DNA of 64,000 nucleotides from Chamaea fasciata (taxonomy: Eukaryota > Chordata > Aves > Passeriformes > Sylviidae). The notes below the pieces were generated by a model. That model worked only from the letters and a program-made list of their open reading frames with translations, was not told the DNA's origin and did not search any database. The translations under genes were made by a program, and so were the position numbers. Positions 48,071 to 60,838 of the stretch are shown here, one piece after another. The stretch is taken from assembly GCA_029207755.1 (NCBI GenBank), contig JARCOQ010000016.1:7116501-7180500 (forward strand), read 5' to 3'. Each line of letters begins with the position of its first letter. Within the stretch, counting starts at the first letter, position 1.

Positions 48071-51000
48071 ATAGTGCCCAACCTTTGTCATCATCCCAAT
48101 CAGCTCTTATGGTGCCAGATTCCTGGATTTAGGCAAGGGATTCACATCTCGAGGGGAAATCAACCCCAAAACACGTCAAGAAATCTAAATCCAAGTGTCT
48201 GCAATATCCATGGAAGTAAAAGCTCCTGTTACAGCTGCTGCAGATGTGTTCTGTTACCAAGCTGCTCGAACAAGTGAGCAATTAAGAAGCTAATTAAAAA
48301 AGACAATGAGAACAAACAGTGAGGGTACTAACTTCTTTAATCAGGCATTTAATTAATCTTCACATGGGCCTGTCCTGTGTTACAACCATTTCATGTTATT
48401 GCACGTCTCACAAGGGACAGGGTGAGAAAGACCTACGGACTTCAAGGAATGTACATGGGCACAATTTACAGTATGTTGAATATAACTTCTGATTTGGCCT
48501 AAAAATACCAAACTTGCTCTTGGAAGACAAAGTGTGTCTCCTAGCCTAGGTACATGAACAATCAGCTTAAAGGTGACCATGTCAATGGCTGCATTATTCA
48601 GTTCCATCTGAAATCAACTTTTTTTTCTTCTCATTTCATGGCTGATACCAGAGTTGTGTCAGGAATAATGAGAAATGTTCAATGTTTTTACCTCATTTGC
48701 TGCTGTAATGGCAATATACAGAAAGGATTCCTCCACCATTCCTTTCCCCTGTAGTTTTTCTTCCATGCATGTCCATGTGTGGGTATTTATCCATGTAGTG
48801 CAGAGAAGCTGTGCTTGCCTTATCACTCCCAGCTCTTATTCTCTGCAGAAGAAGAACAAATCCCACATTTACAAACATGTTGGTTAATTAGTTTAAATAA
48901 ATGCATCTCAAATTGACCTTATGAGACAACGTGCGGGTAGCAATTAAAATAAAATTACTCCATTGTTTTCCTTCCAGCTTCTACAGATATTTAACAGTTT
49001 AATGTTCTTCCTTTTCTATACCATGGAAACCTCTTGGCATCGATGACACTGTGATCCTGCCATGGCATTTGTTATAGTGAGAATGCACAAGCAAACTAAA
49101 CATAATGCAGAAGGAAATAATGGGTACAGACAATATTTTATAGGCCATTATTTTATCATTCTGCACCTCAGACTGTTGTCAGGTGCCCTCATGTAAAACT
49201 CTGGTACAGAAGGTCAAAAAGGAGGTTGCCACTCAGTATCAGAAATGGGGAGAGCAAACAGGTTGCAGTCTAAGAGGAGCAGTGAGAATTTCACAACAAA
49301 GTTGATAAATAAAACTCCTCCCCGAGCACAGACGGTGATATCATACACTCTGCAGTTAAGGATCACCTTGTAGGACCTGCTCTCCTAGAAGAATCACCAA
49401 GGGCAGCTGGGGATCTGCCTGATGCTGTGTGAGCAGGAGGTGCTGGATGCCAGCAAAACCCTGTGGGTGGGCAGTGGGAGCTGAGGAGCTCAGGGTCACA
49501 GCCCTGCCACAAACACAAACCCCTGGTGCTCACACCCAGCTGCCTTTGCTGGTGCTGTTCCAGTGACACTGAACCCTCCAGGGTGGGGAAAGGCACGGAG
49601 CATCCCTGGGGGAACAGTCCCCCTGCAGGGATGGGCTCAGTCCTCTCTGCTGGGACACACAGACCCTTGGGGAAGGGATCCCATGGTTTGTCACACGGAT
49701 CCTGCAGGATAATGTGAGTGCCATGGTGGCAGGAGGTGCCCGTGGTGTCCCAGGCACACCAGGCTCTGTATTCCCAGTGTCACCTCTGTGTCTCCAAGCC
49801 CTGACATTCCTGACGTTCACAACAGCCACAAACTGAAATTCAAGCCGGTGGTCCCAAGAAGTGTCATCATCTTTACCGGAGCTGACAGGGTTGGTTTTTC
49901 ACCCCCCACAGTTTAAACAAGAGCAGAAATCACAACAACCATTATGTCTTCTTATTCACTCTTGCCTTTTACAGTTAAATGATGTGTTAAGAATTCTTTA
50001 AAGAAACATATTACTGTATTTATTCCAGGTTGCTGCTTCAGGTCACCATAATGTAATGTAGATACGTAGGGGAAGCTGTGTTAAATTCCAAATACCTTTA
50101 ATCTGCAATGTAATTAGTTTGATTAAGACTAGTTATCTCTGTTAATTAGCATATCAGTTAGAAGCATTGACTGAAGTGCTTTTCATGATCACAACCGGTT
50201 CTTTATGAATTTAGAAATTATTTCCTTGTGTCTGTTGCTGGGTTAACTGGAAAGAGATCAAATCTCAAAGCTGTGAGACACTGTCAGTGTGGAGTGAGCA
50301 ATTCTCCCAGAAGAACTGGCAAATGATGAAAAGATGAAGGAATAGGATTTGTTTAGTTTGAGAAGATTAGGAAGGAACATGATAACGTTTTCTAGCACAT
50401 ATTAGATTATTAAGTGGATGATGTTCAGTTCTTCTGTATAGCTGGTGGGGAAAGGAGATAGAACAAGAAAATAAATGAGCATAATTTATTATAAGGGAGA
50501 TTGGGGTTAAGCAAGCTTTTGTAAGCAAAAGAAATAATGGGTCCTGATACTTTGCTGTGGGAAGAGCTTTTGACAAGACCTTTACAGGTAATTTTTGTAA
50601 GTATAAGACAAATTCCTCCTTGCGATAACCCAGGTATTGCTGTCAGGCCCTAAACTGGAGAATTTATCCAGATGATCTCCTGTGATTGCTCTAGAAATAG
50701 CTGATTCTGTGATTCATGGCTTTCTGATTAAGAGGAATTGGTTATTATTCATAGGCAGTTCTTCTGTCGGGGTAGGAAATTTAGAAAGGCACTCGCTTCC
50801 CAAAAGTGCTGAGTTCTGAAGTTATTATTTTATTTATATCTAATGAATAAAAGGCTCAACAAGTCAACTGAAAAAAGGAGAACAAGCAGATCCTTTTTAT
50901 TTTAAAATTTTCATATCCTGAGAGCATAATTAAATAAATGTGCTTTGGAGGAACCATACATTTTGTTGTTTTGGATTTAATAAAAATGGACAGGCTCGGA

Positions 51001-54000
51001 AGACGTAGCAAAAAGCAGTGCAGGATGGTACTTTGTAGATTATTGCTAGAGGTATTCAGCATGTGTAGAAAGTTTTTATTTTTCTTCTATGGTATTATTG
51101 AGAGGGTTTATGAGGTGCTTTACAAGTTCCTCATGGTTGAAAGGCTCAAATTGACTCTCCTAACTTACCTCCCATGAGATTTATTCTATACTGCATAGGG
51201 TAGTAAATTTTTACAATCAATTTACTTAATTAATTTAGTAGATCAATTTATTTTTTCTGTGATGTATTCCTTCAAGGGCTTTAATTTTCTTTTCTTTTTT
51301 TTTTTTCCTCTTTTTTGACTGGATTTTTTTTTCTAAAGCTTTCATGACTCTCACTTTGATATTTATTTACTGAATGTACAGACCTATCACTTTAATACAT
51401 TATTCCTTTGTGGTTCTAATGGATTAAATTAAAAATACATGTTAAAAAGTGTTGCAAGTTGCATGCCTATTAGCATTGCCCATCAGGGGCTGGGGGAATT
51501 TTATGGCTCTTCTTTAGAGCCATGGGTTCATGTTCAAAAAATTGGGAAGGCTTTGGGTAGGAAGTCACTTGATGTGTGCATTTTCTCAAATCTTTTTTCC
51601 TCCGGTTTAATTTCAGTTTTGCAAATATATTCTGGTGCACTGTAAAGCAGCATCATCACTGTTTTCCTTGCACAGGCTTTTGGTTTTGCAGCTGTAGAGC
51701 ATGAGGAGGAGGTCAAATGAGCTCCTTACATCAGATTAGGGATACTCTCACACTGAACTCTGAGTCAAATGTCTCTGTTTTGGCTTCTCGTTCTGAATGA
51801 ACGCAGTGCAAGTTTTTGTTGGAGCTGTAAGAATAAAGTTATTGCCTTTTAAACAAGTGATTGATTCAATATGGTTTGAGATTTGTAAAATAACCCACCA
51901 GCCTCCTTGTGATTTCTGCATATTAATTCATGTTAAATCACATCTTTCTGATCTAATTTGTTGTATCGTTTCAGTTTCAGTTTCTGTCCTTTCGCCCTCA
52001 CACCAGCTCTATTTCTTCTTTTCTGGCCCTTCACTTCCTCCCTCCCCTGTTCCACAGGCCTGATCCTTGTACCTGTTCTAATTTTATTTTTCTTACAATA
52101 CCCAGGGCCTGAATGAAGATTTGTTTGCTTGGTTGGAAAGTAAAACAACCCATTTAGCATCTTTTTTTTTCTTACACCAGTTGTAATCAAGAGCATTTCT
52201 TCTTAATTTTTAATTGCTGTGTTTAGTAAACACTGTCCAGAAGGTGCTGAGAAGATTCCTATTAATTAGCAGACTAGATGAACTATGTGCATGGCTGGAC
52301 ATCTTTTTCTCCATTTAAGAGGAAGTGGTTTTCACGACTTCTTTAAACCTTGCCTGCTCAAAATCATCAGGACATCATCCAAGGAAAACTTGTTCCTTGG
52401 CTAAGCCTGCCTGGTTCCAAACTAGCATGTGATAGATGATGGCTTTCATATAACATTAGCTTAAAACATTAAAGGCTTGAGGAGCATTTCAATCAACTTC
52501 AATATTTCAATTGATATGCCTGAGTAAGCTGCCAAAGTGTATTATTTAGGCAAATCCTTTCTATTTGGCTACAGGAGAACGAGTGCCATTGATGAAGATG
52601 GATTTCCTGCCTTGTTTATGGTTTCAGAAGTTTGGAGTTTTACAACTTGTGTCTTCAAAGTCTGAAACATTTTATAAAACTCAGTTGTTTTAAGGAATTC
52701 TGTCACAGATTTTGTGCAGGAAATGGCAGGTGAGGTTGGGCTCTTTGCTGTCTAAAGCAATACTGTGGAAAACTTTCTTGTCCCAGGACAAGAACAAGAT
52801 GACCCTCCAGCATCTCAGTGGAAAATAACGCCTTGTAAATAAAACTTCACTGCTATGAAAACCAAAAAACCAGTTTACATAAAACAAACCCTCTCCTGTA
52901 ACAATCTTTCTACAAGCATCATGTTTACAGAAAAAATTCCTGGGAAAGTTTAGGCAAGCATGTGGCTGAAAAGCATTTATTTCTGAGAGCCATCTGTCCT
53001 GAGAGAGAGATAAAGAAAATTCAGAACAAAAAAATCTGATTTGACTGAATTAAAGTATTTCTGTGACTTGGATGGTGCTACAGCTCCTGGGGTATTTTCT
53101 GCACTGCATTCTGAACTGGAGGAGGGGGGTGGATGCTCCATTCTTTGCTTCCTTGGGCAAACTTTGTTCTACTTTTCTGCCAGAATAATTTTTAACCCGC
53201 ATCAAGTAATTTTGCACAGATTAATCTCTCCCTTCTGTTTAGGAATCTAGTAGACTGTTGTAAGTAGCGAGGAAGAAAAGCTTTTAGAAATGAGACTAGA
53301 AATGCTGGCTTATTATGGAGTGAATCATTTTAATCAGGTGCTGGAAGCATTCCACCAGCCCTCTCTCCTCTGAGATAAACTCATGTAACTTCTTTTTTAG
53401 CTGGGAGGATGACATGGGAATAAAACAATTCCTTTCCACACCGTTCCTCCCGTCGCCTGCTTCTCACCACCAAAGTTTGGTTATGCAGAGATCACTAGCA
53501 GTTATATCAGCATGACCTGGTATCCAGGCAACCCAAAACCTTGTCAGCTTAACAATACACAATGAAGAACTCGGGGATGATGAAAGCTGAGAGGCTCGTT
53601 TGACAAGATAGCACCTGTTTCACTCTGAACAGCCAGTGTTGAAATAATGATGGCATTAGTCAGGGGAATACAAGAGGTTCAAAAGGGTTTTTGTGACTTT
53701 GAAAGCGAATGGCAGCACAGGGAGCTGTCACCAGTTTCCTCTTCAGGGATGGGTTGCTGTGCCTGCTGTTTATTTGTGGCCAGGTTTTGTGGGGTTTATG
53801 ATTTTATTGCCTCTAATGGCTCTGTGCTCCCAGCTCTGGCCAGTGGCAGGTGGGCACGGGCTGACGTCTCTGAGGTAAACAGAGCCTGCTCTCTTCTGAA
53901 CCTGTCCAGCAATGTGAATTATCATCATCATGTGCGAGCTGCTGTGTGTGACGACAAAGTGATTGCACTGTTGGCCACGGTTTTTTAGTGAGTGCCTCTC

Positions 54001-57000
54001 CCCCAGGTGTGCCACAGAGCCTCTCAGCTGTCTGTGTTACACTGAACACTAACTTTTCTCCTGCTGGTTTTGCTGCTTGTGCCCGAGGTCAGTCCACGGT
54101 CTCCTGGAATGAAGAGATGTAGGGGAGCAAGGGGAGTATCCCACAGTATAAAAGTGGAACATGTGCAGAGGGGACTGAAATGATTCAAAAGACTGAGATC
54201 TGGAGAAGCAGGAGGAAACATGAAAGCAATGTACAGCAAAAGAGATCGGGAAATTATAGAAGCAACTCAGCAGGGAAGCAAAATATGTAAAACTGAAATA
54301 TTCAGATGGTGGAATAAAGCAAGAGTGGTACACTACTGTGGGAAATCACAGGAAAATGAATTAATCAGGCAGCAGCAGTATTACCTAAATGGAATTTAGT
54401 TAGGGAGACTGGAGGGGCCATGAAAGATGTTTGATGGCTCACTGGCTTGAGAAGCGCAGATTCAGGGGGTGTCTCACTTCTTGTCATTCACTAATGCTCA
54501 GTCAAGGCTGTGAATGACCAAAATCATGTCCACGTGTTGACAGCTTGATAAACTGTGAGAAATGAGTTAATGATGTGGGCTTCTCCAGCAGATAATAATG
54601 GAAAAGGTTTTAACTTGAACTTGCAGCTATGGATATGCAGGGAATAAAGCAGCACTGAAAAGCACCACATTCCACCCAGACATTATAATCTATCTAATTA
54701 GTTTTTTTAAATAATTGAAAAGATCAGTACAAGTGGTAGCAAGCAGTGTACTGAATTGCAAATTAAGCATAGAATGGAAACATGTATTGAGCAGAAGGGT
54801 AAAAGAGTGATAATAAGCTCCCTTGTCTCTCTACTTCACTCCCCTTTAATGTGTCTCTTACTCAGAAAGGTAAATAAGGAGAAACTGTTTTATCTCCAAA
54901 ACTTGAAACTGGAAACTTAAGTGGATTGATTTATTTTTCAAACTGAAAGAGTGAATGATTTTACAATCAAAAGAACACTGAAATGAAATAATAATTTGAA
55001 AAGCCCTCAACTTCCCACTTCCCCTCTTGCAGTCTGTGCCCTCCCTTAGGTTCCACCCTGTCCCACCTTCCTGTCTCTGGCTCTGCCCACTCCTGACCTC
55101 CAGGGTCCCTCTGGAAACTCATGGCTGATTTCAACAGAAGTTGACAAGAGGGAGAGATGTCTTGAATCCTAAAAAAATTTTGATGATAATGTGGAGTGGG
55201 ATGGAAGGGAGAGCCAAGTAATGCATCCACTGTGAGAAAAGCTGCAGCCCTTTTCAGACATTTGAGTGTCTCCCTGGGAGCTCAGCCTGGAGCTCTCTTA
55301 GTTCCCTGCTTATGGAGCTGATTATGCCCTTTTCACCTGCTACCCAGGCTTGGACTCTTCTTTCTTACTTTAGTGAATTTTCTTTTTACCTCTGCTCTCT
55401 GTACAGCCTGAACTAAAGTTGTCTTTCATCAAACAGGGACAAAAATGTAAGTGTTGGACAAACAGAAATTAGAGCAGTCAAAAATGAGACATTGGCAGCC
55501 CAGAAGGGTCAGGAAGGTGAACAGAAGCAGCTGAAATATTCCAGCATTGAGACAATCAGGAACTGAAAAGGGTTTGGAACAAAATGATCCAGTGACATAT
55601 GAAGAAATGTCTGTGGTTCTGTCAGTTCCTCAAAGTTTGAAGTGAATATAATAATGGGCAAAAATGTCTCAACTTTGTCATTTTCCATCCTTTGGTAGAG
55701 CTTCCTGTGACCACAATGAGCACAAATGTGTTTTCATGCAACCATTCTTTTTGTGTCTCTCCGTCTGTGACTAAATTAAGCTTTAAAAATCCATTTGTCA
55801 CACAGATATAATGGCAATTAGTGGTAAAACAGTTCTTCAAACTTTAAAAGAGTTGAAATTTAAGTCTAAAAAGATTATGTAGCATTTGCTATACTAGAAC
55901 TTCTAGAAGGAATAAATGGCTGGAAATGAAATTGTTGCTTTGGAACTTGATGATGTGGGAAATCTCAGTATTATGCTCATTGATATAGAAGACTCCTTAA
56001 ACTGAACAAATTGTAAAGATTTACTTTTCTCCTAGAGGGACTGGATTATGTTTGTCTGCTATTTGGAGCTGGGAAACACTGAACAGTTTCGGGGATAAGC
56101 AAAGAGAAGGGATTTTGCAGATGAGTTTGCCAGCTTTTCTGTCTTTCCTGGACTCAGTGGAGCTGCAGGAACACAATTCTTCGCAGTGTTGGGAGCTTTG
56201 AGAGCAGCTTAGGATCCAGCCAGCTTTGTGGATCTGCATTAAATTCCTTCTGATAGAGGAGACAATGTAGAAGTCTTGTGGTAAAAAGAATTAATTTAAT
56301 TTGTTTTGGAAGCCTGGCTAAAGAAGCTGGATGTTATTAATAAAAGAGTCTTATGAATTATAATTGAATTTATGGGACAGAACAAAAAGAAATTCCACAT
56401 TTAGATTCTTGACTAGTTTTTCCTTGGCCACTCAAGGAAAAAGAAGAGGAAAATAGTTTTTTTAGAGGAATCCAGTTTCCACTGAGCTAGAACTGGGTCA
56501 GTCTCCTGACAGTGTTGATCAAGTGGCAGATGACTGAATTTGGTTCATTCAAATGGATGCAATGTTGTCTCTACTTTGGTAATACTGAGCAGTCTGACAC
56601 ACCGATGGGCATCTTTGCTTTACTAAAATGATGAAATTATTGTCAATAGAGGTAGGTTAGCTGCTTAGTTTCACAATTTTTCTGCCCACTTTTTTTGCTA
56701 GATAGGGGACCGTTAGAACATCAGCTTTTACACTTTTGAATGGATTCTCTCATTTTATGATGTAATTCCATTTATAGGCATATAAAACTTGACTATCTCT
56801 TTAAGACTGGGAGAAACACGTTTTTTTTCCTTTTGACAGCATTTTCTGGCATAACAGTATTTTTTTCACTATTTATTTATAGAATCATAATAATCAAATG
56901 GGAAATCCCAAGTGGAAAACCTTGGGGTAAATCTTCGTTACTAATTTTCCGTAGGCCAAAGAACAAACACATCAGCTGACAATTAATAGACTGAAACTGC

Positions 57001-58209
57001 AGCTCTCAAACCATCCACATGCAGTTTAAAGCCATTACTTTGAGAGGGCTTGTGGGTGTTTGGCACCTTGTAGGCTTGTAATGAAAGATAAGAAGTTTGG
57101 AGTTTGTTCATCACAGACGTGATGACATCACTTTTCTCCGTGCCAGAGGTGACGTTCTCTAAACAAGTGAGGAGAACTTTCCTTGCACAGAAAATCCTGT
57201 CAGTGCTTGTGAGATCAGCATTACTTCCTTGATATTTTTCATAGATGTTGGTAATATAAAACATGCAAAGTAATTGTTCCCCCATCTCAGTCTGAATGCT
57301 TGGTGGGTTCATGCTTCACTAATCTGCTCCGTCTCAGATGAACGCTCCAAATATCATTACCTGCAAACTGCATGTCCTCCCATTCCTTGGATGTTTTAGT
57401 TTAAAGATTTAAGATTAGAGAGTTAGCTGGTGCTGTGGGGATGGAGAAAAATGTTTTTTTGATATTCAAACATCTTTTCCCAGTGCAGCTGATGAAAGCT
57501 TTTTCAGCATCCGTTCTTTCTGTGAGCCTCACCTAATTCAGAGTGAGAAAGGACTAGAAATCTCTGACCTAGGAGTTTGTTAACTATGCTTTCATCTGCT
57601 TCTCTTTTGCACAAAAATAGCCCAGAAAAAAAGTGATCAGATCTTGAAATCCGAACACTGAACACTGAAAGTTACCCATGCTGTTGCTTCTTTTTGGCAT
57701 CATCGGAAACCATTGGAAAGAAAATGTTTGTCCATCTTTTGGGTTTTTTTGACCCAGTTAAAAATCTGGTTTTTTAAGGTCAGTAGTTTTGTGAAGAGCT
57801 AGAATGAGCCTGGGCACTGCAGGGAGCAGAGTGACGTTTCACAGAGATTTTATTTGTGTTGGTAAATGGTGACAAGGCAAATACAGACAACAAAGAAGTC
57901 AAAGGCAGACACCTTTCCCTTGGCTTGTGCCCTGAAAGGCAAAGTGTTGGATGGAAAGAGGTGTTGCATCAAAAGTGGGACTTTGAGGAGGATCTGAAGA
58001 TGCTTCTGTGTTCTCAGGAGAGAGAAGCCAGACCTCAAACTTTCTGCTGGAACTTTGCTTGAAAACCTGGTATGTAATTTCACATCTGGTTTATGTCACT
58101 CTGCTGGGTTTTTAGTGAATAATGCTGCAATCTTAGAAATGCATTCACTGTATTTTTCTGTTCTCTTGTTCTCATAAATCCTTCACTCAGTCAATAAAGT
58201 GGGCTGGGA

Positions 58210-58305
58210 ACACAGAACCATGGAATTGGATTGGAAAAGACCTTAAAGCTCATCCAGTTCTAACCCCTGCCATGTGCAGGGACACCTCTCACCATCTCAG
58301 GTTCC
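58210..58305 (-). mobile_element. CR1 LINE 3' end, minus orientation
   Basis: The plus strand reads ACAGAACCATGGAATTGG, AAAGACCTTAAAGCTCATCC, AGTTCTAACCCCTGCCATG and GCAGGGACACCTCTCACC. This is the reverse complement of the canonical CR1 3' terminus. Confidence 0.9.
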
Positions 58306-60804
58306 TTTCACGTGCATCAATGGTCTTCACTCCAGTAAAATACCAGCTCAGTTCCGTGGGTGTGCTTTGTTTACTGAGCTCTTCCTTCCAATATTCTAAT
58401 CCATTTTGGAATCCCTGAGACAGGAGTGGGGAATGGTGGCCACTGGCTCCTGCATTCCCCTCCTGTAAATGATATTGTGCATAATGGAAAAAACAGGGAT
58501 TTATTTATTTATTATGCTTTTCTCTGCTGACAAAATATGCCTCAATATGTAAACAAGACTCATGAGGGTGTAACATCATATCTACAAATATTTATTCAAC
58601 CTTAAAATACTTTTTTTCTTTCTAAAGCCTTTTCCAAAATACATTATCATCTTCAGTGGTGTGTTCTGATGAGCTGTCAGTTAAAACTGGTTTATGACGC
58701 TTACCTTTCCACCCATTTATTGTAAATCAATTATGCTACTTTTAGTGGTAGCATGAATTTATTCAGAAGTGATCATTGAAGAGTAAGACTTAGTAAATAT
58801 TTCTTTTTCCCTGAAAGTGTTTGTCTGACCCTTGTCATTTATTCAACTACTGCTTCTGTCTTTTGTTTTGGATGTATTATTCACACAGTTCCTAAATCTC
58901 TGCGTGTACGTTGAAATTATTCATAATTAAACTCTAGAGAGTTGATGGAACTAAGGATGCCTAAATAGACGTGTTTTTCCCCAGTTATTATTTCCATCCT
59001 GATTGACAGTGATAAGATTTCTGCCAGGATGCTGATTACAGGCAGAAACAAGCTCAGAGAAAAGGACCCTTTGGAAAGTACCACAGTGTCAGCTGGGAAG
59101 TCAATTTAAGTTACACTTTTTAAAGATTTGAAACTACTGAAGTAAGCATTCTCCAGAGTCTGGCTTGGCTTGTCCAAAACCTTTCAGATTTCTAAGCTGT
59201 GCTGAGAACACAGAAGACATAAACTGACCTTAAAAGTGGCTGGAATATAAACTGGACCCTTTTGTTGTCAGTGGGACAGTGGGAACAGGACAGTTGTTGA
59301 CAAATTTTATTTATGACTGAGAAAAAAATACTTAGGAAAGACTGGGCATGTTTTCCTGTGCCTGAGGTTTCTCCTACCTGCTGTCTTTGCCTATAGGCAG
59401 GCAATGCTTTATCTTGCATCCTCATAACTTTAATATTTCTTCCAAATCTTGGACTCCCTGCTAGATGGACCTGTTTAAAACAGAGCCTTTAGCAGGCAAT
59501 GCCATCTGTGCACATCCCATGCCCTTACCATATCATGATTTCTTTTTGGGGCTAAAAATTCTAAAGAAACTTTTGTTGAATGTCCCACTCACATTCTTTA
59601 CAACAAATTGCTTCACAGCACAGTCCTCAGAGCACAGTTGTGCATGGCACAGGCAGCACCACGCTGATCTTACCATTGCAGTGTTGCTGTGTGCTTGCGG
59701 TAAGTGCAGCTTTCACCTCTGCTGTTGTCAAAGGGACCTGGGGACACGGTGTGAAAATGGAGATGTCATTAATTAAGGTGTGAGAGGTGAGGCAGTTCTT
59801 TCTGATCAGACGTGTCCTTTCTTGCACTCCAGTCCCGTGCTGTCTAAAACCAGAATTAGATGTGCAGCATAAAGACTGGACATGGAAGCCAGGTGGGGCT
59901 GGGAATGTGCAGTTTGCCTTCACCCGGGACTTCCTTCAGTGTTGGGATACACTTCAGGATGGCTCTAACAAATCAGAGAGAGACCAAGCTGATGGCACAT
60001 CACTGCCTGAATCCTCCTCTAGCAGATACTTGTAATTTTATTAACCATTTTCCCCCAGCTGTAAATACCATCATTGTCAGGGCAGCTGGAAGCGTGAAGA
60101 GCAGCAGAGAAAACATCCTATCTTCTGGAGTCTGAACAGAAAAGCTGTTACTTTGAAACTCTGGAGAATACAGGCTTGTATTGTATAACAGGATTACTCT
60201 GCATTAACTGAAGTGGAGACACCACTCAGCAGCAGCACTCTGCAGAACAAATAAAACATCATAAAAATAAACTGCTTAAAGTTCTTGCAAGAGAGAAGCT
60301 TTAAGATAAAAAAGAGTAGTAATGTAGAGGAATAATTTACTGGTCGACTGCATCCTTTTCCTTATTGAGACTTGTCTCTCAGTGTGCTTTGACAGCAGGT
60401 TTAAACAGAAAAATTTCATTGCTGGATAAAATATGATCTTGGCTCAAGGGAGTAAGCACAATATACTTATAGCAGGATACAGTCTTGTCTCACAAAACTT
60501 AGTGTCAAAAAAAAAAAAAAAATCAGCAATCCGTGTTGATTACAGCAGTGCTGCACCTGTCCCTTCCAGCTCCATGCTTCTGTGTTGTCATCTTGCACAT
60601 GTAATTTGTTCCTAGACAAACCATTCCTTCCTCACAAGCAGCTTTCACTTTCCCGAAAGTTTATAGCAAAAATGTTTTCTTGCATGAATGGGTAAGGATT
60701 TCTCATGTGGGATTCCAGCTGCTTTGAAAATAGATTTCCTTGTGCTGGTAGGTCTTGTACCACTGATGGTTGTGCTGCCATGGGGGCTCATTCTGCTTTT
60801 TACC

Positions 60805-60838
60805 TTTTTTTTTCTTTTTTTTCTTTTTTTTTTTTTTT
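60805..60838. repeat. T-rich homopolymer tract
   Basis: T runs interrupted by two single C. Confidence 0.9.

Noticed and set aside
49430..49820. Possible CpG island / internal promoter
   Set aside because: G+C is raised but CpG dinucleotides are sparse; no coding frame with family resemblance.
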